A stretch of 64,000 nucleotides of DNA from Klenkia marina (GTDB taxonomy: Bacteria > Actinomycetota > Actinomycetes > Mycobacteriales > Geodermatophilaceae). The notes below the pieces were generated by a model. That model was given only the letters and a program-made list of their open reading frames with translations, was not told the origin of the DNA and ran no database searches. The position numbers were made by a program, and so were the translations under genes. This document shows, piece by piece, positions 1 to 8,757 of the stretch. Within the stretch, counting starts at the first letter, position 1, and each line of letters begins with the position of its first letter. The stretch covers positions 1-64,000 of the forward strand of contig NZ_FMUH01000008.1 of assembly GCF_900101025.1 (NCBI RefSeq), given 5' to 3'.

Positions 1-180
1 AACTTCCTGGAGATCCCCCGCATCCGCTCCGAACGCCCCGCCTTCGAGCTGCACTACCCCCACCTGCGCGACCGCCTCGAAGCCGAAGCACACGCCGGGA
101 ACAAGCACGGCACCTACGCCCGCGAGGTCCTCGACGACACGGGCAAGCGCGCCGGCGCGAACGACCCCGACCCGCTGTGA
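1..180 (+). CDS. 3' end of an unidentified gene (partial)
   Basis: Frame 1 is open from the window edge to a TGA at 178-180, giving the last 59 residues of a protein. The tail is hydrophilic and rich in charged residues, with no membrane segment or motif that I recognise, and it ends in DPDPL. GC-rich third positions support real coding. The start and most of the protein lie outside the window, so I assign no function. The next gene begins 82 nt downstream in the same direction. Confidence 0.6.
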   Translation, partial: NFLEIPRIRSERPAFELHYPHLRDRLEAEAHAGNKHGTYAREVLDDTGKRAGANDPDPL

Positions 181-262
181 GTCCGGCGCGGGGGGCGTGA
201 GCCCCCCGCGCCGGCGGGTAGGCGCACGGGGTCCAACCCCCGGCCGCCCGCAGGAGACCCGC

Positions 263-1312
263 ATGCCCCAGCGCCGCACGAACCCCGTCCGCACGAGCAC
301 CGGCGGCACGCCCCGCACCGTCGTCGTCACCGGCGCGAGCGGGGGCATCGGCCGGGCCACCGCGGTCGAGTTCGCCCGGCGCGGTGACCGGGTCGCGCTG
401 CTCGCCCGGGGCGAGGTCGGGCTGGCCGCGGCCGCCGACGAGGTGCGCGCCGCCGGGGGCACCGCCCTCGTCGTCCCGGTCGACGTCGCCGACGCCGAGG
501 CCGTGGAGGCCGCGGCCGAGCGCGTCGAGGCCGAGCTCGGCGAGATCGACGTCTGGGTGAACGTGGCCTTCACCGCCGCGTTCGCCCCGTTCCACGAGCT
601 GACGGCCGCGGAGTACGCCCGGGTCACCGAGGTGACCTACCTCGGGTTCGTGCACGGCACGATGGCCGCCCTCAAGCGCATGCGCCCCCGCGACCGGGGG
701 GTGATCGTGCAGACCGGCTCGGCACTGGGCCGGCGCGGCATCCCGCTGCAGAGCGCCTACTGCGGCGCCAAGCACGCGGTGAAGGGGTTCACCGAGTCGG
801 TGCTCACCGAGCTCAAGGCCGAGGGCAGCGGCGTGCACATCACGCGCGTCGACCTGCCCGGCGTCAACACCCCGCAGTTCAGCTGGGTGCTCAACAAGAT
901 GCCGAAGCGCCCGCAGCCGGTTGCGCCCATCTACGCTCCCGAGCTCATGGGCCGGGCCATGGTGCACGCCGCGGACCACCCGCGCCGGCGCGCCTGGTGG
1001 ATCGGCACCCCCACCGTCTACACCGTGCTCGGCGCCGAGGTGTGGCCGCAGTTCATGGACTGGTACCTGTCCCGCAGCGGCATCGACGGCCAGCTCACCG
1101 ACACCGACGCCTCGGCCGACGACCCGGTGAACCTGTACGAGCCGGCCGACGGCGCGGGCGGCCGCGACTTCGGCGCCGAGGGCCGGTTCAGCGACCAGCA
1201 GTGGACCTGGGACGCCCAGATCTGGGCCAGCCGGTACCACGGCGCGGTCGCCGCGGTGGCGGGCGCCGGCCTGCTCGCGGGGGCCTCGGCGCTGCTCCGC
1301 CGACGCTCGTGA
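263..1312 (+). CDS. SDR family oxidoreductase with C-terminal membrane segment
   Basis: This 349-residue short-chain dehydrogenase/reductase has the glycine-rich nucleotide-binding motif TGASGGIG at residues 23-30 and the catalytic YxxxK as YCGAK at about residues 166-170. It is longer than a classical SDR of about 250 residues. The extra C-terminus ends in an Ala/Gly-rich hydrophobic stretch followed by RRRS, consistent with a membrane anchor. I chose the ATG at 263 because GGAG lies just upstream and the SDR fold starts soon after it; an earlier in-frame start at 197 would add a poor-quality extension. Substrate unknown. Family assignment is firm. Confidence 0.88.
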   Translation: MPQRRTNPVRTSTGGTPRTVVVTGASGGIGRATAVEFARRGDRVALLARGEVGLAAAADEVRAAGGTALVVPVDVADAEAVEAAAERVEAELGEIDVWVNVAFTAAFAPFHELTAAEYARVTEVTYLGFVHGTMAALKRMRPRDRGVIVQTGSALGRRGIPLQSAYCGAKHAVKGFTESVLTELKAEGSGVHITRVDLPGVNTPQFSWVLNKMPKRPQPVAPIYAPELMGRAMVHAADHPRRRAWWIGTPTVYTVLGAEVWPQFMDWYLSRSGIDGQLTDTDASADDPVNLYEPADGAGGRDFGAEGRFSDQQWTWDAQIWASRYHGAVAAVAGAGLLAGASALLRRRS

Positions 1313-1385
1313 CCCGTGGTCTGATGGTCGACCCGGGCACCGCTGCACCGACCAGCCCGGCCCCGACCACCCCTGGAGTTGCTCC

Positions 1386-1700
1386 GTGACCCACCGCCTG
1401 CTCGTCACCTACGGCCAGCCCACCGACCCGGCCGCGTTCGACGCCCACTACCGCGACGTGCACACCGGGCTGGCGCAGGCCATCCCCGGGCTGGTCCGGT
1501 TCTCCACCGGCCACGCCGAGACCATGGACGGCTCACCGTCCCCGGCCTACCTGGTCGCCGAGCTCGACTTCGAGTCCGCCGAGGCGATGGGCGCGGGCAT
1601 GTCGTCGGAGGCCGGCCGGGCCGCGGGCGCCGACGTCGCCACCTTCGCCTCCGGCGGGGCGACGATGGTGCACTTCGACGTCCAGGACGTCCCGGTCTGA
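1386..1700 (+). CDS. EthD-domain protein
   Basis: This 104-residue protein starts at GTG 1386 behind a GGAG. The pattern HYRDVHTGLA followed by IPGLVRF is typical of the small dimeric alpha/beta EthD ferredoxin-like family, whose members appear as accessory proteins in degradation clusters. No other domain is present. It lies 73 nt after the SDR and 81 nt before a channel gene, all on the plus strand, so co-transcription is possible. Biochemical role unknown. Confidence 0.8.
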   Translation: MTHRLLVTYGQPTDPAAFDAHYRDVHTGLAQAIPGLVRFSTGHAETMDGSPSPAYLVAELDFESAEAMGAGMSSEAGRAAGADVATFASGGATMVHFDVQDVPV

Positions 1701-1781
1701 TCCGGGCGGGGGCCGGACCCCGCCCGGCCCCCGCCCGGTCGCTCGACCCCGCGGTGCGCACCGACCACACCAGGAGCGTCC

Positions 1782-2597
1782 ATGAGCGACATCCGCGCCG
1801 ATCTCGGTGACCACGACGAGCCGGCCGAGGACGAGGTGGTCGAGGCCTTCGACGCGATCGTCGACGAGGGCAGCCAGCGCCTGCACCGCAGCTGGCGAGA
1901 GGTCCTGACGACGGGTCTGGCCGGCGGCCTCGAGGTCGGCACCGGGGTGCTGGCCTACCTGGCTGTCCTGGCCGAGACCGACAGCCACCTGCTGGCCGGG
2001 CTGGCGTTCAGCATCGGCTTCATCGCCCTGCTGCTCGCGCGCAGCGAGCTGTTCACCGAGGGCTTCCTGGTGCCGGTCACCGCCGTGGTCGCCGGCCGGG
2101 CCAGCGCGGTCCAGCTGGTGAAGTTCTGGGCCGGCACGTTCGTGGCCAACCTGCTCGGCGGGTGGCTGATCATGTGGTTGGTGGTCCGTGCCTTCCCCGA
2201 CCTGCGGGCCACGGCCGTCGAGGCGGGCACCCACTTCGTGGACTCGCCGCTGGACCTGCAGTCGGTGTGCCTGGGTCTGCTGGCCGGCAGCGCGCTCACC
2301 CTGATGACCCGCATGCAGCACGGCACCGAGTCCGACGGCGCCAAGATCGTGGCCGCCGTCGCCGGGGCCTTCCTGCTCGCCGGGCTCCAGCTGTTCCACT
2401 CGGTGCTGGACTCGTTGCTGGTGTTCGCAGCCCTGCACTCCGGAGCGCCGTTCGGGTACGGCGACTGGCTGGCCTGGCTCTGGTACACGGTGCTGGCGAA
2501 CATGGCCGGGGGCCTGCTGGTGGTGACCCTGCTGCGCCTGGTGCGCAGCAAGGACCTGCTCGCCGCCGAGCGCGACGAGGCCGCGGCTGGTCGGTGA
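1782..2597 (+). CDS. formate/nitrite transporter (FNT) family channel
   Basis: A 271-residue integral membrane protein with a hydrophilic acidic N-terminus of about 45 residues and then about six membrane segments. The segment SELFTEGFLVPV and the small-residue helix around FWAGTFVANLLGG match the pentameric FNT channel family; the layout resembles the YfdC-like branch rather than FocA. Known members pass small monovalent anions such as formate, nitrite or hydrosulfide. AGGAG precedes the ATG. The transported anion cannot be told from the sequence. Confidence 0.87.
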   Translation: MSDIRADLGDHDEPAEDEVVEAFDAIVDEGSQRLHRSWREVLTTGLAGGLEVGTGVLAYLAVLAETDSHLLAGLAFSIGFIALLLARSELFTEGFLVPVTAVVAGRASAVQLVKFWAGTFVANLLGGWLIMWLVVRAFPDLRATAVEAGTHFVDSPLDLQSVCLGLLAGSALTLMTRMQHGTESDGAKIVAAVAGAFLLAGLQLFHSVLDSLLVFAALHSGAPFGYGDWLAWLWYTVLANMAGGLLVVTLLRLVRSKDLLAAERDEAAAGR

Positions 2598-2653
2598 CCC
2601 GCGAGCGGGCCACGCGGTCGCCTCGGACCACGACCCGGGGCACAGTGGTGGCC

Positions 2654-3610
2654 ATGCCCCTGATCACCACCTCGTTCGACGCCACCAGCACCGCCGCCGA
2701 CGTCGTCGCCGGCCACGACCTCACCGGCACCCGGGCGGTCGTCACCGGCGGCGGCTCGGGCATCGGCGTGGAGACCGTGCGGGCGCTGGCCTCCGCCGGC
2801 GCCGAGGTCACCATCGCCGTGCGCGACCCCGAGCAGGGCGCGCGGGCCGCGCAGGACGTCGTCGGCAGCACCGGCAACACCACCGTGCGGGTGGCCCGCC
2901 TCGACCTGCTCGACCTCGACTCGGTCGCGGCCTTCGTCGCCGACTGGGAGGGCCCGCTGCACCTGCTGGTCAACAACGCCGGCGTCATGGCGCTCCCCCA
3001 GCTCACGCTGACCGACCGCGGCTGGGAGACCCAGTTCGCCACCAACCACCTCGGCCACTTCGCCCTCACCACCGGCCTGCACGGCGCGCTGACCGCCGCC
3101 GGGGGCGCCCGCGTCGTGTCGGTGTCCTCGACCGGGCACCTCGCCAGCCCCGTGCACTTCGCCGACCTGCACTTCCAGCAGCGGGAGTACGACCCGTGGC
3201 AGGCCTACGGGCAGTCCAAGACCGCCAACGTGCTGCTCGCGGTCGAGGCCACCCGCCGCTGGGCCGACGACGGCGTCGTGGCCAACGCGCTCATGCCCGG
3301 CGGGATCATGACCAACCTGCAGCGCCACGTCTCCCAGGACGTCATCGACGGGTGGGAGCGCATGCAGCGCGAGGGCACCGTCACCTTCAAGACCCCCGAG
3401 CAGGGCGCAGCCACCACCCTGGTCGCCGCCGTGGCCCCGGAGTTCGCCACCGGCGGGCACTACCTCGAGGACTGCCAGGAGGCCCGCACCGTGGGCGACG
3501 ACGAGCAGACGCGGGACGGGGTGCGCGCCTGGGCCCTCGACCCCGGCAACGCCGAGAGGCTCTGGCAGGTCAGCGAGGAGCTCGTCGCCAGCCGCCCCGC
3601 CGACGAGTGA
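2654..3610 (+). CDS. SDR family oxidoreductase (retinol dehydrogenase/WWOX-like)
   Basis: This 318-residue SDR has TGGGSGIG near residue 36, NNAGV in the middle, VSSTGH at the catalytic Ser and YGQSK as the catalytic Tyr-Lys motif. Its length and the ATNHLGHFALT segment resemble the retinol-dehydrogenase/oxidoreductase group of extended SDRs. The start is set at ATG 2654; an in-frame GTG at 2648 is an alternative. CACAGT seven nt upstream is a poor -10-like match. It is followed after 13 nt by the PoxB-type gene and may share its transcript. Substrate unknown. Confidence 0.86.
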   Translation: MPLITTSFDATSTAADVVAGHDLTGTRAVVTGGGSGIGVETVRALASAGAEVTIAVRDPEQGARAAQDVVGSTGNTTVRVARLDLLDLDSVAAFVADWEGPLHLLVNNAGVMALPQLTLTDRGWETQFATNHLGHFALTTGLHGALTAAGGARVVSVSSTGHLASPVHFADLHFQQREYDPWQAYGQSKTANVLLAVEATRRWADDGVVANALMPGGIMTNLQRHVSQDVIDGWERMQREGTVTFKTPEQGAATTLVAAVAPEFATGGHYLEDCQEARTVGDDEQTRDGVRAWALDPGNAERLWQVSEELVASRPADE

Positions 3611-3623
3611 CCGGGCGACGACG

Positions 3624-5369
3624 ATGACCACCACCGCCGACCTCTTCGTCGACCTCCTCGTGCAGGCGGGGGTGCAGCGCGTCTACGGCATCGTGGGCGA
3701 CAGCCTCAACGCCTTCTCCGACGCCGTCCGCCGCCGGGGCGGGTCGGCCGAGGGCGGCCTGGACTGGGTGCACGTGCACAACGAGGAGGCCGCCGCGTTC
3801 GCCGCCTCCGCCGAGGCCCAGCTCACCGGCCGGCTGGCCGTCTGCGCCGGCAGCTGCGGGCCCGGGAACACGCACCTGGTGCAGGGCGTGATGGACGCCC
3901 ACCGCTCAGGCGCGCCGGTGCTGGCGATCGCCTCGCACATCACCACCGCGCAGATCGGCACCGGCTTCTTCCAGGAGACCCGGCCGCGCGACCTGTTCGC
4001 CCAGGCCAGCCACTACTGCGAGGAGGTCACCTCCCCCGCGCAGCTGGAGCGGCGGGTGCGGCTGGCCCTGCAGAACGCCCTGGGCAAGGGTGGCGCCGCC
4101 GTCCTCGTCGTCCCCGGTGACGTGCTCGCCGCCGACGCCCCCGACCCGGTCGGCCTGGGGTCCGTCGTGCAGGCACCGCCGCAGGTGGTGCCGGCCGCTG
4201 CCGAGCTCGACGAGCTCGCCGAGCGCATCGGCGCCGCGGAGAAGGTGGCGGTGTTCGTCGGCATCGGCGCCGCCGGCGCCCGCGAGGACGTCCTGGCCCT
4301 GGCCAGGCGGCTGCACGCCCCGGTCGGGCACAGCCTGCGCGGCAAGGACGTCTTCGGGTACGACAACCCCTACGACGTCGGCATGAACGGGCTGCTCGGC
4401 TACGGCGGCTGCTACCGGGCGCTGCACGAGGCCGACCTGGTGCTGCTGCTGGGCACCGACTTCCCCTACGACGACTTCCTGCCCGGCGCCCGCACCGTGC
4501 AGGTCGACCGCGACCCGGCCCGCCTGGGCCGGCGCACGCCGCTGGTGCAGGGCGTGGCCGCCGACGTCGGCGCCACCGTGCGCGGCCTGCTCGAGCGGCT
4601 GCCGCAGCGCACCGGCACCGCGTTCCTCGACGAGGCGGTGCAGCACACCGAGAAGGCGGTCGACGGCCGGCTGGCCGCCTACACCGGCGAGGGCCAGCAC
4701 GGCGGCCCGGTGCACCCCGAGCTGGTCGCCACCGTGCTCGACGAGCTCATGGACGACGACGCCGTGGTCACCGCCGACACCGGCATGTGCTGCACCTGGA
4801 CCGCCCGCTACCTGACCCCCAACGGCTCGCGCCGGTTCATCGGCTCGTGGGTGCACGGGTCGATGGCCAACGCGCTGCCCATGGCGATCGGTGCGCAGGT
4901 CAGCCACCCCGGCCGGCAGGTCGTGTCCTTCAGCGGCGACGGCGGGCTGGCCATGCTCCTGGGCGAGTTGCTCACGGTGAAGCTGCACCGGTTGCCGACC
5001 AAGGTCGTGGTGTTCAACAACGCCAGCCTCGGCATGGTGCGCCTGGAGATGCTGGTGGCCGGTGACCCGCCGTTCGGCACCGACCACGAGCCGGTCGACT
5101 ACGCCGCCGTCGCCGCCGGTGCCGGCTTCTTCACCCGCCGGGTCGAGCGGGCCGAGGACCTGCGGGCGGCCGTGGCCGAGGTGCTGGCGCACGACGGCCC
5201 GGCGCTGCTCGACGTCGTCACCACCGCCGACGCCATGTCGGTGCCCCCGCACCTGACCGCGGCCGAGGCCAAGGGCTTCGCGCTGTCGATGGGCAAGGTC
5301 GTGCTCGACGGCGGCATCGGCGAGGCCGTGCGACTGGCCCGCACCAACCTGAAGCTCGCCCGACCCTGA
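3624..5369 (+). CDS. poxB: pyruvate dehydrogenase (quinone)/pyruvate oxidase-type ThDP enzyme
   Basis: A 581-residue thiamine-diphosphate enzyme of the usual size for PoxB. The N-terminal pyrimidine-binding domain carries the catalytic Glu in HNEEAAAFAA. The central FAD/Rossmann-type domain follows, and the C-terminal ThDP domain has SGDGGLAMLLGEL leading to NN, the metal-binding GDG-N motif. PoxB decarboxylates pyruvate to acetate and CO2 and passes electrons to quinone at the membrane. The whole-protein pattern, including GVMDAHRSGAPVLAIASH, fits PoxB better than acetolactate synthase or oxalyl-CoA decarboxylase. It starts 13 nt after the SDR. Confidence 0.86.
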   Translation: MTTTADLFVDLLVQAGVQRVYGIVGDSLNAFSDAVRRRGGSAEGGLDWVHVHNEEAAAFAASAEAQLTGRLAVCAGSCGPGNTHLVQGVMDAHRSGAPVLAIASHITTAQIGTGFFQETRPRDLFAQASHYCEEVTSPAQLERRVRLALQNALGKGGAAVLVVPGDVLAADAPDPVGLGSVVQAPPQVVPAAAELDELAERIGAAEKVAVFVGIGAAGAREDVLALARRLHAPVGHSLRGKDVFGYDNPYDVGMNGLLGYGGCYRALHEADLVLLLGTDFPYDDFLPGARTVQVDRDPARLGRRTPLVQGVAADVGATVRGLLERLPQRTGTAFLDEAVQHTEKAVDGRLAAYTGEGQHGGPVHPELVATVLDELMDDDAVVTADTGMCCTWTARYLTPNGSRRFIGSWVHGSMANALPMAIGAQVSHPGRQVVSFSGDGGLAMLLGELLTVKLHRLPTKVVVFNNASLGMVRLEMLVAGDPPFGTDHEPVDYAAVAAGAGFFTRRVERAEDLRAAVAEVLAHDGPALLDVVTTADAMSVPPHLTAAEAKGFALSMGKVVLDGGIGEAVRLARTNLKLARP

Positions 5370-5372
5370 GCC

Positions 5373-5402
5373 CCACCCCGCACGGCTCCACCCTGCACGG
5401 CC
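5373..5402 (+). repeat. tandem 15-nt repeat
   Basis: Two adjacent 15-nt units, CCACCCCGCACGGCT (5373-5387) and CCACCCTGCACGGCC (5388-5402), differ at two positions. They start three nt after the poxB stop, in the short gap before the next gene. They form no hairpin and may be a local duplication. Confidence 0.55.
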
Positions 5403-5427
5403 CCGCCCCGTCGGCGAGGCTGTGCGG

Positions 5428-6477
5428 GTGAGCAACGAGAACGGCTACGTGGAGCCGGGCAAGTCCTTCGAGCGGGACACGAACTACATCGAGGACCGGA
5501 TCCTCGCCGACCCCGCACGTGGATCCGGCACAGCGCAGGGCTGGCCGGTCGAGGCCGACCGGTACCGGCTCGTGGTCGCCCGGGCGTGCCCGTGGGCGAA
5601 CCGGGCCACGATCGTGCGCCGGCTGCTGGGCCTGGAGTCCGCCTTCTCGATGGGCATCTGCGGGCCGACCCACGACCAGCGCAGCTGGACCTTCGACCTC
5701 GACCCCGGTGGCCGCGACCCGGTGCTGGGCTACGAGCGGCTGCAGGAGGCGTTCTTCGCCCGTGACCCCGAGTACCCGCGCGGCATCACGGTGCCGGCGA
5801 TGGTCGACCTGCCCACCAAGGCGGTGGTCACCAACGACTTCGCGCAGATGACGCTGGACTTCTCCACCGAGTGGACGGCGTTCCACCGCGACGGCGCGCC
5901 CGACCTCTACCCCGAGCACCTGCGCGACGAGATGGACGACGTGATGAAGCGCGTCTACACCGAGATCAACAACGGGGTGTACCGCTGCGGGTTCGCCGGC
6001 GAGCAGGACGCCTACGCCCAGGCCTACGACCGGTTGTTCACCGCCCTGGACTGGGTGAGCGAGCGGCTGGAGACCCGCCGCTACCTCATGGGCGACACCA
6101 TCACCGAGGCCGACGTGCGGCTGTTCACCACTCTGGCCCGGTTCGACGCGGTCTACCACGGCCACTTCAAGTGCAACCGCACCAAGCTGACCGAGATGCC
6201 GGTGCTGTGGGGCTACGCCCGCGACCTGTTCCAGACCCCCGGGTTCGGCGACACCACCGACTTCCCGCAGATCAAGCGGCACTACTACGTCGTCCACGCC
6301 GACATCAACCCGACCCAGGTCGTGCCGGTCGGCCCGGACACCTCGGTCTGGCTCACCCCGCACCACCGCGAGGAGCTCGGCGGCTCGCCGTTCGGCGACG
6401 GCACCCCGCCCGGCCCGGTGGCGGCCGGCGAGGAGGTCCCCGAGTCCGAGGGCGCCGGCGGCTCCACCTCGTACTGA
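5428..6477 (+). CDS. glutathionyl-hydroquinone reductase-like (GST superfamily, ECM4/YqjG type)
   Basis: This 349-residue protein has the two-domain layout of the xi-class GST/ECM4 family. An N-terminal thioredoxin-like part carries the active-site Cys in ACPWANR, followed by CGPTHDQRSW, and an all-helical C-terminal domain contains the strongly conserved NGVYRCGFA and DVRLFTTLARFDAVY segments. Known members reductively deglutathionylate quinone conjugates. Actinobacteria usually make mycothiol instead of glutathione, so the thiol partner is probably different here. Start GTG 5428 is favoured over GTG 5422 because GAGGCT lies six nt upstream as a weak leaderless -10. The C-terminal 40 residues are low complexity. 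Confidence 0.87.
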   Translation: MSNENGYVEPGKSFERDTNYIEDRILADPARGSGTAQGWPVEADRYRLVVARACPWANRATIVRRLLGLESAFSMGICGPTHDQRSWTFDLDPGGRDPVLGYERLQEAFFARDPEYPRGITVPAMVDLPTKAVVTNDFAQMTLDFSTEWTAFHRDGAPDLYPEHLRDEMDDVMKRVYTEINNGVYRCGFAGEQDAYAQAYDRLFTALDWVSERLETRRYLMGDTITEADVRLFTTLARFDAVYHGHFKCNRTKLTEMPVLWGYARDLFQTPGFGDTTDFPQIKRHYYVVHADINPTQVVPVGPDTSVWLTPHHREELGGSPFGDGTPPGPVAAGEEVPESEGAGGSTSY

Positions 6478-6479
6478 TC

Positions 6480-7502
6480 GTGCACGCCGTCCGGCTCCTC
6501 GTCCCGGCCACCGTGCTCGCGGTGGCCGTCCTCGCGGTGGCCAGGTGCACGTCGTTCACCGACGCCGCTCCCGACCCGTCGGCCACGGCCGGGTCGTCGG
6601 CTCCCTCCGGTCCGTCGTCCGCCGGCGGCGAGCTCGCGGTCGCCGACGAGGTCGACCTCGGCGTGGCCGCGACCGACGTCGCCGCCGCCCGGGTGACCGC
6701 CGAGGGCGCCGTCCTGCTGGTGGGGCCGACGTCCACGGTGGTCGACGGCGAGCGCTCGACCCGGCTGAGCGGGCTCGCGCCCACCGACCTCGTGCTGGTC
6801 GACGGCGAGCCGGTCGCGGTCGGTCTGGCCGCCGACCCGGTCACCGGCGACCCGGTGCTGGCCCTCACCGGCCGGGACGGTGCGCCGCAGCCGCTGGAGC
6901 CCCCGCGCCCGGCGCCGCGCGGGGTGCCGGTCCTCGCCGTGGCCGACGGGGACGTCGTGCACGTCCTGGCCGAGGCCGCCGACGACCTGGCCGCCACCGT
7001 GCTGACCGTCGACCCCGCCTCCGGCGAGGTGCAGTCGGACGTCGACCTCGACCTGGGCGACGACGTCACCTCGATCGACCTGGTCGGGCTGGCCGCCACC
7101 GACGACGGCCTGCTCGCCGGGCTCGTCGTCCGCACCGCCGACGGCACCTCCGCCGGCCGCCTGGTGGGCCTGGACGACGACCTGCGGCAGACCGGCGACC
7201 CCGAGGTGCTCGACGGTCCCCTGCTGGCGCTCACCGCCGACGGCACCCCCGTCACCGCCGACGACCTCGGCGGCGAGGCCGACGGGGCCCGGGTGTCCGG
7301 CGCCGCGGCGACCGACGACGGCCTGGTGGTCGCCCTGCTCGACCAGCGATCGCCGACCGTGCTGGTGCCCGTCGGGGGTCGCCCGACCCGTCTGCAGCTG
7401 TGCGCCGGCGAGGGCGATGCCCTGGCGGTGGCCGCCGACGACGGCACCGTCGTGGTCGCCGGCACCTGCGACGGCTCGGCCGTCCGGTGGGTGCTCGGCT
7501 GA
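6480..7502 (+). CDS. secreted or lipid-anchored beta-propeller-like protein
   Basis: A 340-residue protein beginning two nt after the previous stop at GTG 6480. The N-terminus is a signal sequence (HAVRLLVPATVLAVAVLAVA followed by RC) and then a Ser/Pro/Gly-rich linker. The Cys could be a lipidation site, but Arg at -1 is atypical, so simple secretion is equally possible. The rest consists of repeated short strands with VDG, ADG and TDDG turns, as in WD40/PQQ-like propellers. Coding-quality sequence continues past the stop in other frames (see 7503-7745), so the present C-terminus may be an accident. Function unknown. Confidence 0.7.
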   Translation: MHAVRLLVPATVLAVAVLAVARCTSFTDAAPDPSATAGSSAPSGPSSAGGELAVADEVDLGVAATDVAAARVTAEGAVLLVGPTSTVVDGERSTRLSGLAPTDLVLVDGEPVAVGLAADPVTGDPVLALTGRDGAPQPLEPPRPAPRGVPVLAVADGDVVHVLAEAADDLAATVLTVDPASGEVQSDVDLDLGDDVTSIDLVGLAATDDGLLAGLVVRTADGTSAGRLVGLDDDLRQTGDPEVLDGPLLALTADGTPVTADDLGGEADGARVSGAAATDDGLVVALLDQRSPTVLVPVGGRPTRLQLCAGEGDALAVAADDGTVVVAGTCDGSAVRWVLG

Positions 7503-7745
7503 CCAGCGGTCGACGGGGCGGTCGGCGACCGGTGCGTGGCTGGCCCGGTTCGACCCCGGTCCGGTGTCGGCGCGCACGGTGGCGCTAGTTCCGGGCGCCG
7601 AGCTGCAGCGCTCCCGGCTGGACGTCACCGCCGACGGCACCGCGGTGGTGTCGATGCAGGTGGGCTCCCCCGCCCCCTCACGACCCGGCTGCTGACCGTG
7701 GCGCCCGGGGACGACGAGGTGGTGCCGCCACCGGCCGGCTGGTCA
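7503..7745 (+). pseudogene. frame-broken continuation of the 6480 gene
   Basis: After the TGA at 7500-7502, strongly GC3-biased sequence runs in frame +1 (segments such as GAWLARFDPG and LDVTADGTAVVSMQVG) to about 7680. It then runs in the original frame (TTRLLTVAPGDDEVVPPP) until it meets the convergent LuxR gene, with no proper stop of its own. Composition and strand-like patterns match the preceding protein. Two compensating frameshifts, or two sequencing errors near 7495 and in the C-run at about 7670, would explain it. Confidence 0.5.
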
Positions 7746-8660
7746 GACCCGGACGAGCCCCAGCCGGGCGGCCAGGCCCGCGGCGGCGGCCCGGCTCTGC
7801 ACGCCCAGCTTGACCGACAGGTGCGCCAGGTGGGCCTCGACGGTCCGCTCCCGGATCGCCAACCGGGCCGCGATGGCCCGGTTGGTCGCCCCGGTGGTGA
7901 CCTCGGCCAGCACCTCCAGCTCGCGGGGGCTGAGTCCACCCGGAGCCGGTGCCGGGCGGTGCTCGGCCACCCACCAGCGGCCGGCCCGGCGGACCTCGAC
8001 GGCCACCAGGCCGCGCGGTGCCAGGAGCAGCCGCGCCCCGGCCGCGGCGGGGGACAACGCGGGCCGCAGGTCGACGCGGGCGCCGGCGGTCAGCAGGACC
8101 ACCCGCCCCGACGTCGCGTGCCAAGCGAACGCGTCGACCGCGTCGTCGACGGTGGCTCCCGACCAACCGTCGAGCGGGTCGACCAGGGCGGCCAGGTCCG
8201 GCCGCAGCAGCGTGAGCAGCTGGGCCGCCTCGTCGGCCACCCCCGCGGCCCGGGTGCTCGCGTGGAGGGACCCCACGTACCGCCGCCCGGCGGTCAGGCA
8301 GACGCTCACCCCGTCGGTGAACCCGCCGGCGTCGATGACCCGGTCGAACACCGGCCCGTGCCGGCGGTCCGCCGGGATGTCCCGCACCCGCAGCGCGGTG
8401 CGGCCGACCAGGTCGAAGAGCGGGTCGGCGTGGAAGCACTCCTCGATCCCGCGGACGGTGTCGGCCGAGTAGCCGGTGCTGAGCACGGTGGCGTGCCGCC
8501 CCGCGACCGGGTCCCACCGCTGGACCGCAGCCCACCCCGAGCCGACGAGGTCGACCAGCGACTCCAGCACGGTCCCGGCCCGGTCGGCCGCGGACCCGCC
8601 CTCGACGACGGCGTCGGCGGCCGCACGCACGTGCAGCGCGGTGGCCACCCGGGACGGCAT
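7743..8660 (-). CDS. LuxR-family transcriptional regulator
   Basis: A 305-residue regulator with a C-terminal LuxR helix-turn-helix: LSPRELEVLAEVTTG, then the recognition region NRAIAARLAIRERTVEAHL over roughly the last 60 residues. The first 240 residues have no receiver-domain aspartate pattern and look like an unassigned sensor, possibly GAF-like. Start ATG 8660 is preceded by CAGGCT five nt upstream, a weak leaderless -10; the open frame extends further but loses similarity. It diverges from the amidase across 97 nt, so control of that gene and of itself is the natural guess. Confidence 0.84.
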   Translation of the reverse strand: MPSRVATALHVRAAADAVVEGGSAADRAGTVLESLVDLVGSGWAAVQRWDPVAGRHATVLSTGYSADTVRGIEECFHADPLFDLVGRTALRVRDIPADRRHGPVFDRVIDAGGFTDGVSVCLTAGRRYVGSLHASTRAAGVADEAAQLLTLLRPDLAALVDPLDGWSGATVDDAVDAFAWHATSGRVVLLTAGARVDLRPALSPAAAGARLLLAPRGLVAVEVRRAGRWWVAEHRPAPAPGGLSPRELEVLAEVTTGATNRAIAARLAIRERTVEAHLAHLSVKLGVQSRAAAAGLAARLGLVRV

Positions 8661-8757
8661 GCCGCAGCCTGGCACACCGACCGCCTCCGCGGCACCGTCC
8701 GCGACTACGGGATTCCCCCGATGCGCGGCCTGCACGCGGTGGACCACGGTGCCCGGC

